Below, one piece after another: positions 1-4,109 of a stretch of 5,373 nt of DNA (its first letter is position 1; the number at the start of each line of letters is the position of its first letter). The position numbers and the translations under genes are program-made. The stretch covers positions 1 through 5,373 of the forward strand of contig JACZQQ010000185.1 of assembly GCA_022545645.1 (NCBI GenBank), in the 5' to 3' direction. Origin of the DNA: Acidobacteriota bacterium. GTDB taxonomy: Bacteria; Acidobacteriota; UBA6911; RPQK01; JADFOI01. The notes below the pieces were generated by a model. The model was not told where the DNA came from. It did not search any database and worked only from the letters and a program-made list of their open reading frames with translations.

Positions 1-1034
1 TCCAGCTGCAAAAGATCTTCCATGGGACCAGGTTTGGAGGGAGACCCCTCGGCCGGTTTACTCCGGGGAACAAATGCTTTGAGTGTCTGAGGCGCCCGCC
101 AGAAATCTGCCATGGAAGCAGAATGGACACAGGAAATGGTGCAATTCGGGGCACAAGGCTTTTGGGTGAGATACTCGCGGCGAATATCTTCCCGTGTGTA
201 TTCCTTCAGGGCAATGCCCGGGTATCCCCTTTGCTGTGAGCAATAGTGCACCACACCATCCTCGCAGACGTATAAGTAACGGGCACCGGCGCGGCAGCGC
301 CATCCGTTGGAGTTTCCATTCACCAGATTGTCCTGAAAGTAACGATTCACCCGGGCATAGCTTTTCCTGCCCAGATCCCTCACCTGATAAAAAATCTGCT
401 TCTCTCTCTCACCCAGAGCCTTCAAGGCTCCGGTGCCGTCGTGAATGAGGCCCACGGTGCAAGTGAAGCCTAACTCCACTGCTCGACGCCCAATGGTCAA
501 TGCATCTTCGGGGTTATTGACCTCCGATCCCAGAACAGAGTTGATGTTGACTTTGAAATCTGCCAACTCGGCCAGGTAGCGAAGTTTTTTGTCCAGTACC
601 TTCAAGCTCTTCATGGAAGTTTCATCCGGCTCAACGTTGTCGATGCTGATCTGCAAATGCTCCAGGCCCGCTTCGTTAAGAGACTGGATGCGCTTTCGAG
701 ACAACAAATAGCCGTTGGTGATCAGACCTGCGAGCATCCCTCGCCGACGGATTTCAGCGATAATACTCTCCAACTCGGGATGCATCAGAGGCTCACCCCC
801 GCTAATGGTGATGATGGACGTACCCAATTCGGCCAATTGCCCGATCCGCTGGAACATGATTTCAGTCTCGACGGGCTTCGAGACATCGTCATATTCATTG
901 CAATAGGCACAGGATAAATTACAACGGCGCATGGGAATGATATGCACCAACATGGGGTGGCCTTGGGAAATTAAGGCCTTGGCAACCATTTTCCACTCGC
1001 GAACCGTAGTGCGAAATCGCTTCCACCTACGCAT
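1..1034 (-). CDS. Radical SAM protein with C-terminal SPASM-like cysteine cluster (3' end cut by window)
   Basis: A single open frame runs from an ATG at 1034 to the left edge, giving 344 codons without a stop, so the C-terminus is missing. The start is firm: GAGG lies 7 nt upstream and an in-frame TGA sits three codons before the ATG. After a basic N-terminus comes the radical SAM signature CNLSCAYC (C38, C42, C45), which binds the 4Fe-4S cluster that cleaves S-adenosylmethionine. Further core motifs are SGGEPL (78-83, SAM binding), LITNGYLL (104-111) and QISID (128-132). Cysteines at 247, 257, 265, 294, 298 and 302 (the last three as CAPNCTISC) look like a SPASM/twitch-type auxiliary Fe-S region. 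A Pro/Ser/Lys-rich tail follows. Such enzymes modify peptides, sugars or other substrates by radical chemistry, but I cannot name the substrate. No precursor-like peptide gene is seen upstream; the downstream side is outside the window. Confidence 0.93.
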   Translation of the reverse strand, partial: MRRWKRFRTTVREWKMVAKALISQGHPMLVHIIPMRRCNLSCAYCNEYDDVSKPVETEIMFQRIGQLAELGTSIITISGGEPLMHPELESIIAEIRRRGMLAGLITNGYLLSRKRIQSLNEAGLEHLQISIDNVEPDETSMKSLKVLDKKLRYLAELADFKVNINSVLGSEVNNPEDALTIGRRAVELGFTCTVGLIHDGTGALKALGEREKQIFYQVRDLGRKSYARVNRYFQDNLVNGNSNGWRCRAGARYLYVCEDGVVHYCSQQRGYPGIALKEYTREDIRREYLTQKPCAPNCTISCVHSASMADFWRAPQTLKAFVPRSKPAEGSPSKPGPMEDLLQL

Positions 1035-1129
1035 CGGGGTACCTCAAGAGGGTTACTGGCCTTCGGGGGCTTTGAAAAGTGAATGGTACAGACAGAAAGA
1101 ACTCCTCCCCCCTTTTGACGATCCAGCGG

Positions 1130-1158
1130 ATCATATCAAGTGGCCCTGTCAGAGTCAA
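1130..1158 (-). promoter_or_regulatory. Sigma70-type promoter for the radical SAM gene
   Basis: Read on the minus strand, TTGACT (1158-1153) and TATGAT (1135-1130) are separated by exactly 17 nt, and a TGA triplet directly before the -10 adds an extended -10 motif. Transcription would start near 1123 and leave a leader of about 90 nt before the ATG at 1034. The leader contains a purine-rich AAGGGGGGAGGAG-like stretch that is not followed by a usable ATG or GTG. Its orientation and position fit the radical SAM gene. No experimental support is available. Confidence 0.7.
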
Positions 1159-1168
1159 TGAGCGCGAG

Positions 1169-1215
1169 CCGCGCTCCGCGCGGCCGTGAATTCGTGCTGC
1201 CCGCGCTTCGCGCGG
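1169..1215. repeat. Two copies of a GC-rich 6-bp-stem hairpin
   Basis: Two almost identical perfect hairpins lie 17 nt apart: CCGCGC-TCC-GCGCGG at 1169-1183 and CCGCGC-TTC-GCGCGG at 1201-1215. They differ only in the middle loop base. They sit just upstream of the minus-strand promoter, between the two divergent transcription units. With no T-tract they do not look like terminators. They resemble dispersed extragenic palindromes, but copy number elsewhere in the genome cannot be seen here. Confidence 0.7.
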
Positions 1216-1219
1216 CTGG

Positions 1220-1251
1220 TGCGGTCGTGCTGTTGTGCTGTGGTGCGGAAG
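1220..1251 (-). repeat. Octamer tandem repeat, left block (inverted orientation)
   Basis: Four consecutive 8-bp units, TGCGGTCG, TGCTGTTG, TGCTGTGG and TGCGGAAG, fit a TGCnGTnG pattern. This is the reverse complement of the right-hand block at 1292-1355. The stretch 1219-1241 matches the reverse complement of 1302-1324 at 20 of 23 positions by my count. A single strand could therefore fold into a long imperfect stem with a loop of about 60 nt. Confidence 0.6.
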
Positions 1252-1291
1252 CCTGCGGCTCTGATGGAGCTATCTAGAATCCAATCCGGCA

Positions 1292-1355
1292 CGAAATTAC
1301 GACTGCACGACTGCACGACCGCACGACGTCACGAAGTGACGACTGCACGAAAGCA
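1292..1355 (+). repeat. Octamer tandem repeat, right block (eight units)
   Basis: Eight consecutive 8-bp units all begin with CGA and end in A. The common form is CGACTGCA, seen three times; the variants are CGAAATTA, CGACCGCA, CGACGTCA, CGAAGTGA and CGAAAGCA. Two adjacent variants together create a perfect hairpin, CGTCAC-GAA-GTGACG (1327-1341). The last unit overlaps the place where a -35 box for the aguB promoter would lie. The period of 8 is not a multiple of three and stops occur nearby, so this is not coding. It is not CRISPR, because there are no spacers. Confidence 0.75.
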
Positions 1356-1368
1356 CACCCGTCCACCG

Positions 1369-1377
1369 TGCTATAAT
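1369..1377 (+). promoter_or_regulatory. Extended -10 promoter for aguBA
   Basis: A perfect TATAAT (1372-1377) is preceded by TG plus one base (1369-1371), which makes an extended -10 element. No good TTGACA-like box is found 16-18 nt upstream (about 1348-1355, inside the octamer repeat); the extended -10 can compensate for that. Transcription would start near 1383-1386, only a few bases before the GTG start of aguB at 1389. Confidence 0.65.
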
Positions 1378-1388
1378 CCGACCCCGAA

Positions 1389-2303
1389 GTGGCCGACCAG
1401 AGTGAGGACCAGGTAGAGCACAAATCCCATTCAGAGAGTGACCGCACGGTAACGGTGGGGCTCATTCAGATGAACTGCGGCGAAGATCCTGAAGAAAATT
1501 TCACCAGGAGCGCTCAAAATATTCACACCGCTGCCTCAAAAGGAGCCCAGATCATCTGTTTGCAGGAACTCTTCTGCTCCCGGTATTTTTGCCAAAAAGA
1601 GGATGTCGCCTTCTTCGATCTGGCCGAGCCGATCCCCGGACCCACCACCGACCGCCTCAGCCATCTGGCCCAGGAGCTGCAAGTGGTGATCATCGCCTCA
1701 ATTTTCGAAAAGCGGGCTCCCGGCCTGTATCACAATAGTGCCGTCACCTTCGATCCTACCGGCAAACGGGTGGGCAAATATCGGAAAATGCACATACCCG
1801 ACGATCCCTACTATTACGAAAAGTTCTATTTCACTCCGGGTGACCTTGGTTTTCAGAGTTATTCAACTCCCTATGCTGAACTCGGTGTTCTGGTGTGTTG
1901 GGATCAGTGGTTTCCAGAAGCAGCAAGGCTGACGGCCTTGAAGGGAGCCCAGCTTCTCTTCTATCCAACTGCCATAGGCTGGTTGGAAGGCGAAGTCGAA
2001 GAAACCAACCAGGCTCAATATGCGGCCTGGGAGACCATCCAACGGGGACATGCCGTGGCCAATGGTGTCTTTCTGGCTGCCGTCAATCGGGTGGGCCGGG
2101 AAGAGAAGCTGACCTTCTGGGGACAGTCCTTTGTCTGTGATCCGTTTGGGCGTGTTCTGGCCAGGGCTTCGGCGGAGGAAGAGGAAGTCCTGGTGGTCGA
2201 GTGCAACCTCCGAGAAATCGAAGAAACTCGTCGCAATTGGCCCTTCCTGAGAGATCGTCGAATCGATGCATATGGGGATCTTAGTGCCTTGTTTCATAAA
2301 TGA
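1389..2303 (+). CDS. aguB: N-carbamoylputrescine amidohydrolase (AguB), nitrilase superfamily
   Basis: This cytoplasmic enzyme hydrolyses N-carbamoylputrescine to putrescine, CO2 and ammonia, the last step of the agmatine route to putrescine. The 304-aa product has the CN-hydrolase Glu-Lys-Cys triad in its usual contexts: E60 in CLQELF, K133 in YRKMHIPDDP, and C170 in VCWDQWFPEAAR. The CWDQWFPEAAR nucleophile segment and the PDDPYYYEKFYFTPGD stretch are characteristic of the AguB/plant NLP1 group. Length is as expected for the family. The start is GTG: an in-frame TAA lies at 1374-1376 and the next ATG codes for M28, inside the first conserved strand. This gives an acidic extension of about 18 residues before TVTVGLIQM. 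No Shine-Dalgarno sequence precedes the GTG. aguA follows immediately and supplies this enzyme's substrate, which confirms the assignment. Confidence 0.95.
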   Translation: MADQSEDQVEHKSHSESDRTVTVGLIQMNCGEDPEENFTRSAQNIHTAASKGAQIICLQELFCSRYFCQKEDVAFFDLAEPIPGPTTDRLSHLAQELQVVIIASIFEKRAPGLYHNSAVTFDPTGKRVGKYRKMHIPDDPYYYEKFYFTPGDLGFQSYSTPYAELGVLVCWDQWFPEAARLTALKGAQLLFYPTAIGWLEGEVEETNQAQYAAWETIQRGHAVANGVFLAAVNRVGREEKLTFWGQSFVCDPFGRVLARASAEEEEVLVVECNLREIEETRRNWPFLRDRRIDAYGDLSALFHK

Positions 2304-2304
2304 G

Positions 2305-3366
2305 ATGACGCAGCCGGTCACTCAACAGATTCCAGCTGACCTCGGCTACTGCATGCCCGCCGAGTGGTGTCCTCATGAAGCCACCTGGCTGGTATGGCCC
2401 AAGAACCCTCTGACCTGGCCGGATCGAGTGGCTGAGGTGCGGGAACTCTACCTGCAGATCATGACCCTCCTGGCCTCTCAGGAGCGGGTCGACCTGCTGG
2501 TGGACGACCTGGACACGGCGGATGCCGTTGCTGGCAAACTGCGAGAGAGGAACGCGGCTCTCGAGCAAATTGCTTTTCATCCGATCAAGACAGCCGATTC
2601 CTGGATTCGCGATTATGGTCCGAATTTCCTCCTGCGTCGAACTCAGGGGAAGGTTGAGCTGGCCTTTAACCATTGGAGGTTCAACGCCTGGGGCAACAAA
2701 TATGAAGATCTAAAAAGAGACGCGGTGATCCCCGCACAGCTTGAAGCGCTCCTCAAGGTCCCGCGCTTTGCTCCGAAACTTGTTCTGGAAGGAGGCTCCA
2801 TCGAGGTCAACGGAGAGGGTATTTGTCTCACTACAGAAGAGTGTCTGTTGAATCCAAATCGCAATCCCGGCAAGTCGAAGTCTGAAATCGAGCAGTTTCT
2901 GAGGGACTATTTAGGAGTGCAGCAGATTCTCTGGCTCCGGGGGGGAATTGCCGGGGATGACACCGATGGACATGTGGACAATATGGCCCGCTTTGTGAAA
3001 CCCGGCACCATCGTGTGCTCCCTGGAGGAAGATCCTTCCGATGAGAGCTACGAAACGCTGCAGGAGAATTACCGCCGACTCCAGGCCGCCCGCGATGGCA
3101 ATGGATCGCCGCTTGAGGTAATCCCTTTACCGATGCCGGGAAGGCTGCAAACAGCGCAAAGGCGTCTTCCTGCCAGCTACACCAATTTCTACATCGCCAA
3201 CGGGCTGGTGCTGTTCCCCACCTTTGCTCATGCCAACGACGCTCGTGCAGCGAACATCCTTCAGAAACTATTTCCCAAACGAAAGGTCATCGGAATGGAC
3301 TGTCGATCAGCGGTGTGGGGACTGGGCACTTTGCACTGCCTGACCCAACAACAACCCGCTCTATGA
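2305..3366 (+). CDS. aguA: Agmatine deiminase (AguA)
   Basis: This enzyme converts agmatine to N-carbamoylputrescine and ammonia (agmatine deiminase / Porphyromonas-type peptidylarginine deiminase family, a cytoplasmic guanidine-modifying fold). The 353-aa product shows the family landmarks in order: MPAEW (17-21), DSWIRDYGP (98-106), LEGGSIEVNG (161-170), GDDTDGHVDN with the catalytic-type H223 (217-226), and LHCLTQQQP near the end with the nucleophilic C345. The start at 2305 is chosen because it leaves 16 residues before MPAEW and forms a TGA-G-ATG junction with aguB, suggesting translational coupling. An in-frame ATG at 2266 would add 13 residues and overlap aguB; neither start has a strong ribosome site. 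The segment before the catalytic Cys reads WGLGTLHC, where relatives usually have a glycine run before the xxHC. All core residues I can recognise are present, so it should be active. Confidence 0.95.
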   Translation: MTQPVTQQIPADLGYCMPAEWCPHEATWLVWPKNPLTWPDRVAEVRELYLQIMTLLASQERVDLLVDDLDTADAVAGKLRERNAALEQIAFHPIKTADSWIRDYGPNFLLRRTQGKVELAFNHWRFNAWGNKYEDLKRDAVIPAQLEALLKVPRFAPKLVLEGGSIEVNGEGICLTTEECLLNPNRNPGKSKSEIEQFLRDYLGVQQILWLRGGIAGDDTDGHVDNMARFVKPGTIVCSLEEDPSDESYETLQENYRRLQAARDGNGSPLEVIPLPMPGRLQTAQRRLPASYTNFYIANGLVLFPTFAHANDARAANILQKLFPKRKVIGMDCRSAVWGLGTLHCLTQQQPAL

Positions 3367-3387
3367 ATAGGGACGTGTCACCTAATT
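3366..3387. repeat. Imperfect palindrome between convergent stop codons
   Basis: The stretch AATAGGGAC-GT-GTCACCTAATT is an imperfect 22-bp palindrome with single unpaired bases in the right arm. It begins on the last base of the aguA stop and covers the stop codon of the convergent 98-aa gene. It could act as a weak two-way transcription end or be a dispersed extragenic repeat. There is no clear T-tract on either strand, so I do not call it an intrinsic terminator. Confidence 0.4.
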
Positions 3388-3678
3388 CCCTTTCCGAATC
3401 TTCTCGACTTCCTTATCCATTTCTCGATTGAGCCGCTGTTTGTCTTCTGTCAGATGCAGCTGGAGCTTTTCCACCTCATCGTAGGCCCCAGACTGCAGAG
3501 CCTCTTTGATTCTCGATTGTGTGCTGATCTCCGATTCAGCCACACGGGCCTGGTATTTCTTCCGGATTTCGCCAATGGCCGCCTTCTGCTCTTGAGTCAA
3601 CTTCTCTACAGCCATATCCTCCCGACCCTCCATTTTCTCGAGAGCAATTTCCCAGGCTGATTTCAATTCGTCAGACAT
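3382..3678 (-). CDS. Small charged coiled-coil protein, function unknown
   Basis: A 98-aa, strongly hydrophilic protein rich in Glu, Lys and Gln, with almost no helix breakers between residues 19 and 96 and with heptad-like spacing, so mostly helical and probably coiled coil. Recognisable segments are SAWEIALEKM (7-16), LTQEQKAAIGEIRKKY (27-42) and YDEVEKLQ (66-73). It has no signal peptide, membrane segment or cysteine, so it is probably cytoplasmic. The start is secure: AAGGAG lies 5 nt before the ATG. I recall similar short proteins annotated as hypothetical in environmental bacteria, but I know no function for them. It is convergent with aguA, with 15 nt between the stops, and is probably transcribed alone. 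Its upstream region is occupied by a MITE-like element, so its promoter must lie within or beyond that element. Confidence 0.85.
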   Translation of the reverse strand: MSDELKSAWEIALEKMEGREDMAVEKLTQEQKAAIGEIRKKYQARVAESEISTQSRIKEALQSGAYDEVEKLQLHLTEDKQRLNREMDKEVEKIRKGN

Positions 3679-3683
3679 CTTTT

Positions 3684-3689
3684 CTCCTT
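3684..3689 (-). promoter_or_regulatory. Shine-Dalgarno of the coiled-coil gene, overlapping the element end
   Basis: AAGGAG read on the minus strand, 5 nt before the ATG at 3678. Its first three bases (3689-3687) belong to the 20-bp terminal inverted repeat of the neighbouring element, so the element end and the ribosome site are fused. Confidence 0.8.
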
Positions 3690-3727
3690 AGCCCGGATTA
3701 TGCATAGGTTCTTGTAACGAAGCGCAC

Positions 3728-3816
3728 TAGGGGCGAGCCGGTGGCTTGCCACGAGTGGCTCGCCACGAGTGGCTCGCCCGAACAGTTAGGATGGCGAAAC
3801 CGGAGCCACGCCCCTA
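3728..3816. repeat. Nested repeats inside the element: 14-bp tandem and inverted arms
   Basis: TAGGGGCG (3728-3735) is matched by its reverse complement CGCCCCTA (3809-3816). Inside lies a 14-bp direct tandem repeat, GCCACGAGTGGCTC, at 3748-3761 and 3762-3775. Each unit is itself nearly palindromic (GCCAC-GA-GTGGC). GGCGAGCC (3732-3739) can also pair with GGCTCGCC (3771-3778). The arrangement resembles compound extragenic palindromes. Confidence 0.65.
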
Positions 3817-3840
3817 AAAATTGTGCGGATTGTTCGGTTC

Positions 3841-3903
3841 GGGTCAGCCACCGGCTGACCCCTACGGGTAGGTTGAGGGGGCCGGGGACACCCGCTTGCG
3901 GGT
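3841..3903. repeat. Three perfect hairpins in the right half of the element
   Basis: GGGTCAGCC-ACC-GGCTGACCC (3841-3861) has a 9-bp stem. CCTAC-GG-GTAGG (3861-3872) follows, and ACCCGC-TT-GCGGGT (3890-3903) has a 6-bp stem. None is followed by a T-tract. Together they make this part of the element highly structured as single-stranded DNA or RNA. Confidence 0.6.
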
Positions 3904-4035
3904 CGTGCAACACGGGCAGGGCGGATGATTTCGTCGCTGCAGTAGAGAATTTATGCATAATCCGGGCTAAGCATTACAGACAGCTGAGCAGTACACAGAT
4001 GAAGTGTCTGATGTAAAACTTAAAGAGCTCCAGTA

Positions 4036-4064
4036 GCGACTTTTTAGGTTATCAGTGTTATCTT
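4036..4064 (+). promoter_or_regulatory. Possible weak promoter for the propeller gene
   Basis: TATCTT (4059-4064) is preceded by TGT, an extended -10 pattern, and GCGACT (4036-4041) lies 17 nt upstream as a poor -35. Transcription would start near 4071. The rest of 3972-4088 shows nothing clearer. The right end of the MITE-like element offers an alternative -10-like CATAAT at 3955-3960. Confidence 0.3.
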
Positions 4065-4092
4065 CAATAAGAAACCCGAGACGCCAGCATGA

Positions 4093-4102
4093 AAGGAAGG
4101 GG
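4093..4102 (+). promoter_or_regulatory. Shine-Dalgarno that selects the ATG at 4110
   Basis: AAGGAAGGGG ends 7 nt before the ATG at 4110. The in-frame ATG at 4089 has no comparable sequence upstream, and starting there would place this purine stretch inside the coding region, so 4110 is preferred. Confidence 0.65.
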
Positions 4103-4109
4103 TAGAAAA

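Larger units (their letters stand above)
3687..3971. mobile_element. MITE-like non-autonomous element with 20-bp terminal inverted repeats
   Basis: The ends at 3687-3706 and 3952-3971 are perfect 20-bp inverted repeats. Their inner part reads CCCGGATTATGCATA on the left, with the reverse complement on the right. The 245-bp interior has no credible gene; the longest open frame uses a GTG and shows no recognisable motif. It is crowded with inverted and tandem repeats. If the true termini are GCCC...GGGC, each is flanked by a TA dinucleotide, as expected for IS630/Tc1-mariner-type insertion, though TA is too short to prove target duplication. It could instead be the remnant of a larger insertion sequence or a composite extragenic repeat. 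No transposase is in the window. Confidence 0.7.

Noticed and set aside
1169..1215. Rho-independent terminators in the divergent region
   Set aside because: The GC-rich hairpins have no following T-tract on either strand and lie upstream of both genes, so no transcript is expected to end there.
1292..1355. CRISPR array
   Set aside because: The units are 8 bp and directly adjacent with no spacers, far shorter than CRISPR repeats.
2266..2304. Earlier in-frame ATG for aguA overlapping the end of aguB
   Set aside because: It would add 13 residues not expected in the family and has no better ribosome site; the TGA-G-ATG start at 2305 fits coupling and family length.
1863..2321. 152-codon open frame on the minus strand opposite aguB
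   Set aside because: It lies antisense to strongly conserved aguB sequence, has no recognisable motif and no Shine-Dalgarno, and is a by-product of aguB codon usage.
2281..2673. 130-codon open frame on the minus strand opposite aguA
   Set aside because: Antisense to conserved agmatine deiminase sequence with no domain-like features.
3977..4010. CAGACA...TGTCTG inverted repeat upstream of the propeller gene
   Set aside because: A 6-bp stem with a 22-nt loop and no T-tract is within chance expectation and gives no support for an attenuator or terminator.
3741..4016. 91-codon open frame on the plus strand across the MITE-like element
   Set aside because: It begins with GTG inside repeats, runs through hairpins and the terminal repeat, and shows no protein-like pattern.
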